Positions 33,372-42,997 are shown, counted from the stretch's first letter. The stretch: DNA of 64,000 nucleotides from Leucobacter chromiiresistens (GCF_001477055.1 NZ_LDRK01000006.1:1-64000), one strand, 5' to 3'. Notes: generated by a model not told the origin, from the sequence alone. Numbers and translations: made by a program.

Positions 33372-36300
33372 TTAGGCGATGCGGCGTCGCCAGAGGAGGG
33401 TGCCGAGCGCCGCCGCGCCTCCGAGGCCGAACAGGAGCGCGAGGAGTTGCGTTCCCACGCCGGTCATGGGCAGCGCGGGCATCGCCGGAACGATCGAGCG
33501 GTAGCCGAAGTCCTGGTCGCTCACGGTCGTGCCCGGGGCGACCGCGATCGCACCCGAGACGCCGTCGCTACCTCCCGCGGCGGTGAACGTGTTCACCCAC
33601 TGCCCGTCCGACGACGGAAGCGACTCCGCGTCGACCGAGACGACGTACTCGCCCGAGGCGAGGCGCCCGACGCGGTAGACGCCGTCGGCATCGGTGGTGG
33701 CGGTGGCGGTCTTCCCCGCCGCATCCGCGACCGTCACCGTGGCGCCCTCGAGGAACGGTTCGCCGGAATCGATGCGGCCGTTCCCGTCTCGGTCGTCCCA
33801 CACGCGCCCCTCCACGACGCTCCGCACCACGGCGACCTCGACGGGCTCGCCCTCGCCGATGAGCGTCTCGCCGTTCATCAGCGCGCCGGAGACCGTGTTG
33901 TCGATTCGCTCGCCGTTCTCGGCGTCGGGCAGGTCCAGCGTGTACCGGAGCGTACCCACGCTGTCGGGTCCGGGCGTGAAGTCGTGGATCAGGATGCGAA
34001 GCGCGGTCGCCGAGCCGATCTGCTGTTTCGAGGCCGCGTCGTAGGCGACCCAGGCGACCTGGTCGGCGGGGGCGCTCGGAGCCGAGCGCACGGCCGGATC
34101 CGTCGTCAGCTGCAGCTCGACGTTCGACGGGTCGACCGCTTCGATCGTCGCGTCGCGCAGCACCACCGGTCCCGTCACATCGGTGCCGCGGCCGTCTCCG
34201 TCGTACGGCAGCACATCGACGAACTTCGTCTCCTGCTGGGTGACCGAGAGGAAGTTGAACCACGACACCGTGTACTGCGCCGACTCGTCTCCCTCGATCA
34301 CCGGCGTCGAGGAGCTCTTCTCGACGAGGGCGACGTTCGGCTGCGACGCGTGCATCGTGAACTCCGTGTCCATCGTGCCCTTGATGGAGTCGCTCGGGAA
34401 GAGCGTGTCGGCGCGGATCGAGGCCTTCGTGACGAAGACGCCGCCGGAGGGCGCGACGGAGGAGGTGCGCGCGTCGAATTCGATCGGCTCGAGATCGGAG
34501 TAGTACTTCGCGTCGCCGAGATAGCGGAATGTGAGCCGCGTGCTGCCCGCGTCGTCGATGTTCGTCTCGATCTCGTAGCTCCACTTCTCGGTGTCCAACC
34601 GCGAGAAGTCGAGGGACGAGGGAAGCAGGTTCGCAGGAAGCACGTCGGTGACGACCACGTTGGGAATCACGATGTCGCGGTAGACGGCGCTCGAGGGATT
34701 GCCGTAGATGCTCGTGAAGATGACCTTCGGCTCGAGCGTGTACCGCACCGACTGCCCGGCGAGCGCGTACACCGTCTCGGGCTGCTGCACCTCGCCGTCC
34801 TGCGTCAGCACCACTCCCCGCTGCGGAATGGTTCCGGTGGCGCCGCGCACCACGACACGGTCGACGGCGAGCACATCGACCCGGCTCTCCTCGGCGTCGT
34901 GCACATCGCCGGCGAACAGTGCGCGGTGATGCACGTCGCCCGTATCCTCGCTGTCGTCCGCGAGGTTCGGGGCGTCGCGAACGACCGTGAAGAGCGGGTA
35001 CGCCCGCAGATCCGAATCGGCGATCTCGGAGGAGCCGGCGCCCTCCCACACGCCACCGTTGGCGATGTACTCGTACCGCACTCCCGAGACCGTGCCCAGG
35101 TCGCCCGCGAAGTCGTCCAGTCGGGTCCACGAGTAGTCGAGCGCCTCACCGACGTTCGCCACCTCGCTGCCATCCTCCGTCGTCACGTAGACGAGGTAGT
35201 CTTCGCCCATGGTGAGGCGGTTGCCCGCCCCGTCCGTCATCGTCTCCGGGTCCACGAGCTGCGTCTCGCTCGGATCCCAGAAGCTGAACAGGTTGACGCC
35301 CGACGTCGGTGTGACCTCCACGCCGCCCTCGATCGAGCTGGTGTACGCGGGCTTGAAGTTCAGCCGGTGCCGATACGGCGTTCCCGGGTACACGAACAGG
35401 CGGGTGGGGTTGATCACCGTGTCGATGCGCTCGGCCTCGACGATGGCCGACTCGGGGCCGGAGGCCACCGAGGCGTCGCCGTTGTCGTACGCGAAGTCGA
35501 AGATGCCGCTGACGGGGGGCGACGTGTTCTCGACCGGGTGCCCGTCCGCTGTGGTCCAATCGACCGGGGCGAGGTCGTACTTCAGCCGGATCTTCTGCTC
35601 GCCCGCGCTCACGTCGGGCACCTCCGACAGCGGGATGCACTGCTGCATGCGCACCGTCACCTGCTCGTCGAGGCTCCCGTCGATGACGATGTCGAAGGTG
35701 TGCGCCGATGTGTCGAGGTTCTCGATCGTGACGGTCGGCTCGCCCGAGGCGTCCCAGCGGTTCTTCGCCGAGACCACTGAGACCTGGTTCTTCAGATCGT
35801 CGAGCGTCACGCCTCCCTGCGTGAACCCGTAGCTGGCGGTCATGCGCACCGGCGTCTTCCAGTCGAAGTACGTGCCGTCGGGGTTCGCTGACTTGCGCAC
35901 GAAGACGGAGTAGCCGTGGAAGTACGCGGGCTCGGCTCCGTCGCCGAAGTCGCACGTGGTGACGCCCTGGTTCTCGCCGACGAACGTGGCGCGGGTCAGC
36001 GAGCCCTGCCACAGCCCCACGACCTCGAGGGAGCTCGGGGTGCCGGTCGCTCCGACGGTGCGCGATCCGGCGGCATCGGTCACGGTGAGCTCGGGCGCGT
36101 ACACCGAGCCGAGCAGATCGGCGTTGGTGCCCGAGACCATCGCGGCGGGGTAGTTGAACTCGATCAGCTGACTGTCGGACGCCTGCCCGCTGCCCGAGAG
36201 CGTCACGGTGACGGTGCGCCCGTCGTCGGTGAGCGCGAACGACGAGGTGTAGCCGTTCACCCCGTCGAGGTTCATCATGCCCGCCGTGCGGAGCGAGCTC

Positions 36301-36602
36301 TCGTTCCACGTCCACCCCTCGGGGAGCGTCTGGGAGATCTGCGCGTCTTTGAGCCCGTTCACCACGAACGCCCAGCTGAAGGTCGCCCGACCGCCCACTG
36401 CGACCTTGCCGTCCGTGTTCGACTCGTCGCCCGGGGCACTGCTCGTGCCGTCGTCGGTGATTCTGAGAGCGGCCGACTGGAACGCCCCCTGCGGGGCCGC
36501 TTGCGCGGGAGCAGCCTGCAATGCGACGGCTCCGCCGAGCGCAACCGCAAGCCCGAGCATCCCCGCGAGGAGGCGACGGCCAGTTCTTCGAAGTGATTTC
36601 AC
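33372..36602 (-). CDS. Large tip/ancillary pilin with LPMTG anchor
   Basis: Secreted protein of 1076 residues, first gene of the pilus operon. Signal peptide ends near PAQAAP (about residue 36). The long beta-rich ectodomain contains repeated DUF11-like segments (for example FSWAFVVNGLKDAQISQTLP), and near the C-terminus an SdrD-B-like domain VEGRVWDDRDGNGRIDSGEPFLEGA. LPMTG (1044-1048), a hydrophobic span and WRRRIA form the sorting signal. No pilin Lys motif is obvious, consistent with a tip or adhesin role. Start GTG36602 has GGGA upstream. The ligand is unknown. Confidence 0.85.
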   Translation of the reverse strand: MKSLRRTGRRLLAGMLGLAVALGGAVALQAAPAQAAPQGAFQSAALRITDDGTSSAPGDESNTDGKVAVGGRATFSWAFVVNGLKDAQISQTLPEGWTWNESSLRTAGMMNLDGVNGYTSSFALTDDGRTVTVTLSGSGQASDSQLIEFNYPAAMVSGTNADLLGSVYAPELTVTDAAGSRTVGATGTPSSLEVVGLWQGSLTRATFVGENQGVTTCDFGDGAEPAYFHGYSVFVRKSANPDGTYFDWKTPVRMTASYGFTQGGVTLDDLKNQVSVVSAKNRWDASGEPTVTIENLDTSAHTFDIVIDGSLDEQVTVRMQQCIPLSEVPDVSAGEQKIRLKYDLAPVDWTTADGHPVENTSPPVSGIFDFAYDNGDASVASGPESAIVEAERIDTVINPTRLFVYPGTPYRHRLNFKPAYTSSIEGGVEVTPTSGVNLFSFWDPSETQLVDPETMTDGAGNRLTMGEDYLVYVTTEDGSEVANVGEALDYSWTRLDDFAGDLGTVSGVRYEYIANGGVWEGAGSSEIADSDLRAYPLFTVVRDAPNLADDSEDTGDVHHRALFAGDVHDAEESRVDVLAVDRVVVRGATGTIPQRGVVLTQDGEVQQPETVYALAGQSVRYTLEPKVIFTSIYGNPSSAVYRDIVIPNVVVTDVLPANLLPSSLDFSRLDTEKWSYEIETNIDDAGSTRLTFRYLGDAKYYSDLEPIEFDARTSSVAPSGGVFVTKASIRADTLFPSDSIKGTMDTEFTMHASQPNVALVEKSSSTPVIEGDESAQYTVSWFNFLSVTQQETKFVDVLPYDGDGRGTDVTGPVVLRDATIEAVDPSNVELQLTTDPAVRSAPSAPADQVAWVAYDAASKQQIGSATALRILIHDFTPGPDSVGTLRYTLDLPDAENGERIDNTVSGALMNGETLIGEGEPVEVAVVRSVVEGRVWDDRDGNGRIDSGEPFLEGATVTVADAAGKTATATTDADGVYRVGRLASGEYVVSVDAESLPSSDGQWVNTFTAAGGSDGVSGAIAVAPGTTVSDQDFGYRSIVPAMPALPMTGVGTQLLALLFGLGGAAALGTLLWRRRIA

Positions 36603-36922
36603 AGTAGATCCCGAGGGTGATCATCGGGCGGGTATTCCTTCACTGGCTCCCGCCTCAGGTGCCGTTCATACGGTCCCAAAGGGTCACGGGGTCTTCGAGG
36701 TGTTTCGGGCGGTTTAAGTAGTGAGCACCCTGTGCTTGGGTAGCAGTTCTCCGAAAATCAGTATGCAAAACCACTTATGTGACTGATCGTCGACATTTTG
36801 CAGTGTGAGCGGCTATGTCTTTTCCGCACCGACCCGGCCCGGATCCCGCCGGTGGCATCGCGCGCCGCCACCGCCGCGCCCCGCTCGGAGCGGGAGCGCC
36901 CGATCCGCGGCCGCTCGACGGA
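36603..36922. other. 320-bp gap upstream of pilus operon, AT-richer
   Basis: The segment 36715-36830 is visibly AT-richer than its surroundings and should hold the promoter of the pilus operon (minus strand), leaving a long leader of well over 100 bases. I cannot fix the -10 with confidence; TTGCAT/TGCTAC with 17 bp is one option. A short hairpin at 36880-36894 follows the menA stop codon. No gene seen. Confidence 0.5.
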
Positions 36923-37879
36923 TCAGAAGGCGAACGCGATGCCCAGCAGCACGCCGTACGCCAGCGCCGCGAGGCTCGTGAGCTGCAGCACGAGAATCAG
37001 CTCTCGCGGGGTCTTCGCGGTCAGCGTGATCACCGAAGCGGGAATCGCGATGAGCAGCACGAACCAGACGAGGATCATGCCGGGCTGAGCCACCGCGTAG
37101 AGCGCGGGCACCGCGAACGGCAGCAGCACGCACACCACGTAGAGGATGCGCGACGCCCGATCCCCGATGCGCACCGCGAGCGTGCGCTTGCCCGCCAGCC
37201 GATCCGTCGGAATATCGCGCAGGTTGTTCACCACGAGCACGGCGACGGCGAAGAGCCCCACCCCGGCGCCCGCGATCCAGGGCTCCTGCACCTCGATGTC
37301 CGTCTGCAGCCACACCGTGCCGACCGTCGCGACGATCCCGAAGAACACGAACACCACGACCTCGCCCAGCCCCGCATACCCGTAGGGGCGCTTGCCCCCC
37401 GTGTAGAACCAGGCCGCCACGATCGCGACCGCGCCGAGCGCGAGGAACCACCAGCGCCCGCTGAGTACGACCGCGACGAGGCCCGCCACCGCGGCGAGCC
37501 CGAAGAAGACGAGCGCGAGCGCGAGCACCCGCTTCGGGTTCACCAGCCCCGAACCGGTGAGACGAGCCGGGCCCACCCGGAACTCGTCGGTGCCCCGCAC
37601 CCCGTCCGAGTAGTCGTTCGCGTAATTCACCCCGATCTGCAGAAACACGGCGACGGCGAGCGCCAGCAGGCTCAATGTCAGTGAGAAGCCCTGCACCATG
37701 TGCGCGATGCCGCTCCCCGCCGCGACGGGGGCGACGGCGAGCGGGAGCGTGCGCAGGCGCGCACCGCCCACCCAGTTGCGCCACGTGATGCGGGGCGCGG
37801 CACCCGCCGCAGCCTGCCGCTCAGCAGCCGCCCGTGCCGCCGGATTGCCCGAGCGCCGTCGATCCCTCGCCTGATTCAC
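36923..37879 (-). CDS. menA: 1,4-dihydroxy-2-naphthoate polyprenyltransferase
   Basis: UbiA-family membrane enzyme of 318 residues that attaches the polyprenyl chain to DHNA in the membrane. The two Asp-rich motifs are present: NYANDYSDGVRGTDEFR and NNLRDIPTDRLAGKRTLAVRIG. Eight or nine hydrophobic spans follow a polar Ala/Arg-rich N-terminus of about 30 residues. Its start overlaps the menE stop by four bases, so menE and menA are coupled. Its prenyl donor would come from the synthase at 18173-19231. Confidence 0.94.
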   Translation of the reverse strand: MNQARDRRRSGNPAARAAAERQAAAGAAPRITWRNWVGGARLRTLPLAVAPVAAGSGIAHMVQGFSLTLSLLALAVAVFLQIGVNYANDYSDGVRGTDEFRVGPARLTGSGLVNPKRVLALALVFFGLAAVAGLVAVVLSGRWWFLALGAVAIVAAWFYTGGKRPYGYAGLGEVVVFVFFGIVATVGTVWLQTDIEVQEPWIAGAGVGLFAVAVLVVNNLRDIPTDRLAGKRTLAVRIGDRASRILYVVCVLLPFAVPALYAVAQPGMILVWFVLLIAIPASVITLTAKTPRELILVLQLTSLAALAYGVLLGIAFAF

Positions 37880-39138
37880 GACTCACCCTTCTCTCGACGC
37901 GATCGCGCGTCGCCCATCCCCGACGCGGCACCCGCGCGCCGCGCCTCATCGAAACTCGACCGCAAGCGGGCCATCCACGCCCCGATCGCCGCGTGATCGG
38001 GCTTGCCGCCCGCAAGCCGCGGCACCTCGTCCATCTCGGTCACCCACTCCGGCACCGCAGCCGGCCCGAGCGACGCGCGCAGCACCTCCCGCACCCGGTC
38101 GAACGCGAGACGCTCGCCCGCGTCGCCCCGGTCGAGATCGACGACGAGCGACACCCGCTCCCCCCACTCGTGGTGCGGAGCGCCGAGCGCCACCGCGCTC
38201 GCCCAGCCGGGCTGCTCGCGCACGACGCGCTCCACCTCGTCGAGCGACACATTGACACCGCCAGAGACGATCACCCGGTCGAGACGCCCCGTCACCGTGA
38301 GCATGCCGCCGAGCAGCTCGCCCGAATCGCCCGTGCGATACCAGCGCACCGGAGCCCCGTCGCGGCCCGTCTCGGTGATGAACACCCGATCCGTGAGTTC
38401 GGGATCGCCGACGTATCCCAGCGCCAGCGACGCACCCGCCAGTTGCACCTCTCCACCGCGGATGCGCACGCGCGTATCGCCGATCTCGACGCCGTCGTAC
38501 ACGCAACCGCCCGCCGTCTCCGTCATCCCGTAGCTGCGCTTCAGGGCTACCCCGAGCTCGTGCGCCCGGCTGCGCAACGACACGCTCAACGTCTGGCCGC
38601 CCACCAGCACCGCGTCGAAGCGGCGCAGCGCGTCGGCGGCGGCGCGATCCCGCTCGGCGAGATCGACGAGGCGCGCGAACTGCACCGGCACCAGCGAGAC
38701 GAAGCGCCGCTCGGCGTCGAGCTCCTCTGCACGATCGAGGAACGCGGCGGCATCGAACCGCCCGTCGAAGAACACGGGCTGCGTGCCCGCGAGTTCGCTG
38801 CGCACCAGCATCTGCAGGCCGGAGATGAGCTGCGTCGGCAGCGCCACCAGCCATTGGCCGTGCCCGCCGAACCGCTCGGCCGTCGCCTCGGCGCTCGCAC
38901 GCAGCGCATCGGCCGAGAGCGCGACCGCCTTCGGCCGACCGCTCGATCCCGACGTGCGCACCACCACGGCGGTGCCCTCGGGCAGCTCCTGCTGCTGCAG
39001 CACCGCGACCTCGTCGGCATCGACCCCGGGCGCCAGCGGAACCACCGGCGCCCCGCCGTGGAGCGCATCGGCGAGGGCGGCGGTCAACCAGGCTCGATCT
39101 TCGGTCGGAATCGCGCGGAGTCGGTGGGGCGAAGTCAC
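37876..39138 (-). CDS. menE: O-succinylbenzoate-CoA ligase
   Basis: AMP-forming acyl-CoA synthetase of 420 residues that activates o-succinylbenzoate. The P-loop-like motif is VVVRTSGSSGRPKAVALS; RSYGMTETAGGCVYDG, YRTGDSGELLGGMLTVTGRLDRVIVSGGVNVS and the final lysine in ...RLAGGKPDHAA match MenE. It is shorter than general synthetases, as is usual for actinobacterial MenE. GTG39138 lies six bases after TACCCT (complement of 39145-39150), pointing to leaderless mRNA. It lies 194 bp downstream of menB on the same strand, and the gap holds hairpin copy C. Confidence 0.92.
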   Translation of the reverse strand: MTSPHRLRAIPTEDRAWLTAALADALHGGAPVVPLAPGVDADEVAVLQQQELPEGTAVVVRTSGSSGRPKAVALSADALRASAEATAERFGGHGQWLVALPTQLISGLQMLVRSELAGTQPVFFDGRFDAAAFLDRAEELDAERRFVSLVPVQFARLVDLAERDRAAADALRRFDAVLVGGQTLSVSLRSRAHELGVALKRSYGMTETAGGCVYDGVEIGDTRVRIRGGEVQLAGASLALGYVGDPELTDRVFITETGRDGAPVRWYRTGDSGELLGGMLTVTGRLDRVIVSGGVNVSLDEVERVVREQPGWASAVALGAPHHEWGERVSLVVDLDRGDAGERLAFDRVREVLRASLGPAAVPEWVTEMDEVPRLAGGKPDHAAIGAWMARLRSSFDEARRAGAASGMGDARSRREKGES

Positions 39139-39190
39139 CCGACCAGGGTACTCCGCGTCGCCGTGCTCGGGGTCCGCCCCCCCCCCGTGC

Positions 39191-39260
39191 GAGCGGGGTC
39201 ACTTTCGGAGCGTGTCGGAGCGGTGCGACGCCGCAACACGCTCCGAAAGTGACCCCGCTC
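39191..39260. repeat. Hairpin repeat, copy C
   Basis: Perfect 25-bp arms (39191-39215 and 39236-39260) with a 20-nt loop lie between menB and menE. The ends GAGCGGGGTCACTT/AAGTGACCCCGCTC match copy B at 1173-1240, while the inner stem (TCGGAGCGTGT) differs and is fully paired. Confidence 0.9.
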
Positions 39261-39332
39261 CGGTTTGGGGCGGGCGGGCGGCGGACGGCGGCGGACGACG
39301 GCACCGCCGCCGCCCGCTGCCCGCCCCGCCGC

Positions 39333-40247
39333 TCAGTAGTAGTACGGGTACGGGGACCAGTCGGGGTCGCGCTTCTCGAGGAACGAGTCGCGGCCCTCGA
39401 CCGCCTCGTCCGTGCCGTAGGCGAGGCGCGTCGTCTCGCCGGCGAAGAGCTGCTGACCGACGATCCCGTCGTCGACGGCGTTCATCGCGTACTTGAGCAT
39501 GCGGATCGCGGTCGGCGACTTGCCGAGGATCGTGCGCGCCCAGGCGATGCCGGTGCGTTCGAGCTCCTCGTGCGGCACGACCGCGTTCACGGCGCCGATC
39601 TCGCGAGCGCGGTCTGCCGAGTACTCCTCGGCGAGGAAGAAGATCTCGCGCGCGAACTTCTGGCCGACCTGCTTCGCGAAGTAGGCGCTGCCGTAGCCGG
39701 CGTCGAACGATCCCACGTCGGCGTCGGTCTGCTTGAACTTGGCGTGCTCGCGGCTCGCGATGGTGAGGTCGCAGACGACGTTGAGCGAGTGGCCGCCGCC
39801 GGCCGCCCATCCGGGCACGAGCGCGATGACGACCTTCGGCATGAAGCGGATCAACCGCTGCACTTCGAGGATGTGCAGGCGCCCGGCCCGAGCCGCCGCC
39901 TCCGGCCCCACCCCGGTCTCGTCATCGGAGTACTGGTAGCCGTCGCGGCCGCGGATGCGCTGATCGCCGCCCGAGCAGAACGCCCAGCCGCCGTCTTTGG
40001 GGCTCGGCCCGTTGCCGGTGAGCAGCACGACGCCGACCCGGGGGTTCACCCGGGCGCGCTCGAGCGCGTCGGCGAGCTCGTCGACGGTGCGGGGCCGGAA
40101 CGCGTTGCGCACCTCGGGGCGGTCGAACGCGACGCGCGCGATGCGCCCGTCGCGGCTCAGGTGCGACGTGATGTCGGTGTAGCGGTCGGCGCCGGGGGCG
40201 ACCTCCCACTCGGCGGGGTCGAAGAGCTCGGATACCTGCTGCGTCAT
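39333..40247 (-). CDS. menB: 1,4-dihydroxy-2-naphthoyl-CoA synthase
   Basis: Crotonase-family enzyme of 304 residues that closes the second ring of the naphthoquinone. Characteristic segments: RPEVRNAFRPRTVDELADAL, FCSGGDQRIRGRDGYQY (oxyanion hole), VVIALVPGWAAGGGHSLNVVCDLTIAS, and GSFDAGYGSAYFAKQVGQKFAREIFFLA. The C-terminal SPYPYYY is typical. The ATG lies six bases after TAGGCT (complement of 40254-40259), so it seems to have a leaderless promoter inside the stop-codon region of the upstream NCS1 gene. Confidence 0.95.
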   Translation of the reverse strand: MTQQVSELFDPAEWEVAPGADRYTDITSHLSRDGRIARVAFDRPEVRNAFRPRTVDELADALERARVNPRVGVVLLTGNGPSPKDGGWAFCSGGDQRIRGRDGYQYSDDETGVGPEAAARAGRLHILEVQRLIRFMPKVVIALVPGWAAGGGHSLNVVCDLTIASREHAKFKQTDADVGSFDAGYGSAYFAKQVGQKFAREIFFLAEEYSADRAREIGAVNAVVPHEELERTGIAWARTILGKSPTAIRMLKYAMNAVDDGIVGQQLFAGETTRLAYGTDEAVEGRDSFLEKRDPDWSPYPYYY

Positions 40248-40251
40248 GCCC

Positions 40252-41721
40252 CTAGCCTAGGGCGCGGCCCGTGGAGGGGGCCGGCGCGCCGGGCGGATCC
40301 GCGGGACGCTCCGTGATGAGCCGGTCGGGCACGTACTGCGTGCGGCGCGCCCACGGGGTGTACACGGCGAAGGTCACCACGATCGCGACGAGCCACGAAA
40401 GGTCGGCGCCTCCGAGCGCCTGCGCGACGGGGCCTGTGTAGAGCGCCTGACTCATGAAGGGCACCTGCGCCAGCACGCCGATGCCGTAGCTCGTGATCGC
40501 GACCCAGTTGAAGGCGCGGTAGGGCCCGCCGGCGTCGTAGAGGGCCGGGATGTCGACGCGCTCCTTCGAGATCAGGTAGTAGTCGACGAGGTTGATCACG
40601 CTCCACGGGATGAAGACGGTGAGCAGCGCGAGCACGAAGTTCTTGAACACCGAGAGGAACCCCACCTCGTTGGCGATGAGTGCGACGACGGTGGCGAACA
40701 CGGTGAAGCCGACGATGATGCCGGTGCGCACGGTCTGCGACACGCGCTGGTGGCTGGTCCATCCGGTGATGATCGTGAGGATGCACATGAAGCCGCCGTA
40801 CGCGTTCAGGGAGTTGACCGAGAGCTTGTTCACGACGATGACGACGTAGATGAGGATCGCGACGAGCCCGCCTCCGGCGATCTCGCCGAGGCTGCCGACC
40901 TGGCTGGCGAGGAATGCATCGGTTCCGAGGGCTCCGGCGATGAGCACGCCGAGGGTCATCGCGATCTGGGCGCCGATCACGGAGCCGAGGAAGGTGCTCC
41001 AGAACGTGGCCCGCACCGAGGTGCGCTGCGGCAGATAGCGCGAGTAGTCGGCGACGTAGGGCGCGAAGGTCATCTGCCAGCCTGCGGCGAGCGCGATGGC
41101 GAGGATGAACGACGCCCAGGTGAAGTCGACCTGGCCGAAGGCCGACTGCACGTCGTACCCCGCGAAGAGGCGGATGGCGACGTAGCCGAAGCCGATGAGG
41201 CCGACGACGGATGCGATGCGGCCGATCATGTGGATGAGCCGGTAGCCGACGACGGCGACGCAGGTCGTCATGAGCCCGAACAGCACCATGCCCCAGACGG
41301 GGGCGTTCCAGCCGAAGATGAGGTTGAGGGCCTGCCCGCAGAGCACGACGCTCGTCATCTGGAACCCGAGGTACATGAGGATCGTGAGCACGAGCGGCAG
41401 CGCGGCCCCCTTGACGCCGAACTGCACGCGGCTGGAGATCATCTGCGGCAGGCCGAGGCGCGGCCCCTGCGCCGAGTGCAACGCCATCGTGATGCCGCCG
41501 ATGACGTTGCCGATGAACAGGCCGACGATGGCCGCCATGGCCTCGGCGCCGAATGTGATGGCGATCGCGCCGTCGACGATGGCGGTGATCTGCAGGTTCA
41601 CGCCGAACCAGAGCGAGAACTGGTTGCCGACCCGCCCATGGCGCTCCGCGTCGGGAACGCGCTCGATGGTGCGGATCTCGCGAGTCATGAGGCTCTCGGA
41701 GCCGGGAGTGTCGGTCTGCAT
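40252..41721 (-). CDS. NCS1-family nucleobase/cytosine permease
   Basis: Membrane symporter of 489 residues with about twelve hydrophobic spans. The N-terminal NQFSLWFGVNLQITAIVDGAIAITFG and GNVIGGITMALHSAQGPRLGLPQMISSRVQFG are typical of NCS1 transporters for cytosine, purines, allantoin or related compounds. The FAPYVADYSRYLP segment and VDYYLISKERVDIPALYD near the end also fit. ATG41721 is my choice; ATG41688 is possible and would remove 11 polar residues. It diverges from menC and ends five bases before the menB start. Substrate not determined. Confidence 0.88.
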   Translation of the reverse strand: MQTDTPGSESLMTREIRTIERVPDAERHGRVGNQFSLWFGVNLQITAIVDGAIAITFGAEAMAAIVGLFIGNVIGGITMALHSAQGPRLGLPQMISSRVQFGVKGAALPLVLTILMYLGFQMTSVVLCGQALNLIFGWNAPVWGMVLFGLMTTCVAVVGYRLIHMIGRIASVVGLIGFGYVAIRLFAGYDVQSAFGQVDFTWASFILAIALAAGWQMTFAPYVADYSRYLPQRTSVRATFWSTFLGSVIGAQIAMTLGVLIAGALGTDAFLASQVGSLGEIAGGGLVAILIYVVIVVNKLSVNSLNAYGGFMCILTIITGWTSHQRVSQTVRTGIIVGFTVFATVVALIANEVGFLSVFKNFVLALLTVFIPWSVINLVDYYLISKERVDIPALYDAGGPYRAFNWVAITSYGIGVLAQVPFMSQALYTGPVAQALGGADLSWLVAIVVTFAVYTPWARRTQYVPDRLITERPADPPGAPAPSTGRALG

Positions 41722-41957
41722 CGTCCGTGTCTCGTTTCGTCGTCGCATCGGTGCGGGTACTGCGGTTCGGCCAGCGTATGCACCGTGCGCGGCTCGGCGG
41801 AGGGCGCGGTCGCAGCGCGTGTCCGGGATCTCAAAACGTCGGATCGGGGCCGTGCGGGGCGCCGGCCGCGGAGCCCGACGGGCGCGCCGCGCGCACGTGA
41901 ACGGGATCGCGGCGCGCACGGGGGCGCGCCCGAAGCCCGGCGTGGCAGGATCGAGGC

Positions 41958-42968
41958 ATGACGCCCGCCCGCCTCCCCGAACTCGACGAGATCGTCGCCG
42001 CCGCGCACGTCGTCGCGATCCCGACCCGCACCCGCTTCCGCGGCATATCGGTGCGGGAGGCCGTCGTGTTCGACGCCCCCGAGGGCGCCAGCGAGTTCTC
42101 GCCGTTCGTCGAGTACGACGACGCGGAGGCGGCGCCGTGGCTCGCGGCGGCCCTCGACTTCGGGTGGCGGGAGCAGCCGGCCGCCCGGCGCGAGCGCATC
42201 GCGGTGAACGCGACGGTTCCGGCGGTGCCCGCCGACGAGGTCGCCGCGATCCTCGCCCGGTTCCCCGGGTGCACGACCGCGAAGGTGAAGGTCGCCGAGC
42301 GCGGTCAGCGCCTCGACGACGATCTCGCGCGGGTGCGCGCGGTGCGGGAGGCGCTCGGCCCCGAGGGGCTCGTGCGCGTCGACGCGAACGGGGGCTGGAG
42401 TGCGGCGGAGGCGATCGACGCGCTCGCGCAGCTCGCCGCCTGCGATCTCGACTACGCGGAGCAGCCCTGCGCGAGCGTCGACGAGCTCGTCGCGGTGCGC
42501 CGGGGCATCGGCGAGCGCGGCATCGACGTGCGCATCGCCGCCGACGAGAGCGTGCGCAAGGCCGAGGATCCGCTGGCCGTCGCCCGAGCCGGCGCCGCAG
42601 ACCTGCTCATCGTGAAGGCGCAGCCGCTCGGGGGCGTGCGCCGGGCGCTGTCGATCGTGGAGCGGGCCGGGCTGCCGGTGGTCGTCTCGAGCGCGCTCGA
42701 CACGTCCGCGGGCATCGCGATGGGGCTGCACCTCGCGGCGGCCCTCCCCGACGACCTGCTCGCGGGCGCGTGCGGGCTCGGCACGGTCGCGCTGCTCGAC
42801 GGCGACGTCACGGCGTCGCCGCTCGTGCCCGAGCGCGGCTCGATCGCCGTGCGGCGCCCGGCGCTCGATCCCTCACTGCTCGAGCGGTACCGAGCGGCCC
42901 CGGATCGCGCGGCGTGGTGGCGCGAGCGCCTCGCCCGCACCTCCGCCCTGCTCCGCTCCCCCCGCTGA
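41958..42968 (+). CDS. menC: O-succinylbenzoate synthase
   Basis: Enolase-superfamily dehydratase of 336 residues in menaquinone synthesis. Catalytic Lys in TTAKVKVAE, metal ligands in LVRVDANGG, DYAEQPCAS and RIAADESVR, and the second Lys in LLIVKAQPLGGVRRAL are all in order. GLGTVALLDGDVTASPL follows. The ATG lies six bases after CAGGAT (41946-41951), a weak -10, so it may be leaderless like the other men genes. It is divergent from the NCS1 permease; the 236-bp gap 41722-41957 holds only the two promoters. Confidence 0.9.
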   Translation: MTPARLPELDEIVAAAHVVAIPTRTRFRGISVREAVVFDAPEGASEFSPFVEYDDAEAAPWLAAALDFGWREQPAARRERIAVNATVPAVPADEVAAILARFPGCTTAKVKVAERGQRLDDDLARVRAVREALGPEGLVRVDANGGWSAAEAIDALAQLAACDLDYAEQPCASVDELVAVRRGIGERGIDVRIAADESVRKAEDPLAVARAGAADLLIVKAQPLGGVRRALSIVERAGLPVVVSSALDTSAGIAMGLHLAAALPDDLLAGACGLGTVALLDGDVTASPLVPERGSIAVRRPALDPSLLERYRAAPDRAAWWRERLARTSALLRSPR

Positions 42969-42997
42969 TCCGACAGCACCGAGCCCGGGCCCGCCGC

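Noticed and set aside
33252-35780. 842-residue plus-strand frame
   Set aside because: Antisense to the tip pilin gene, rich in Arg/His/Asp with no motifs.
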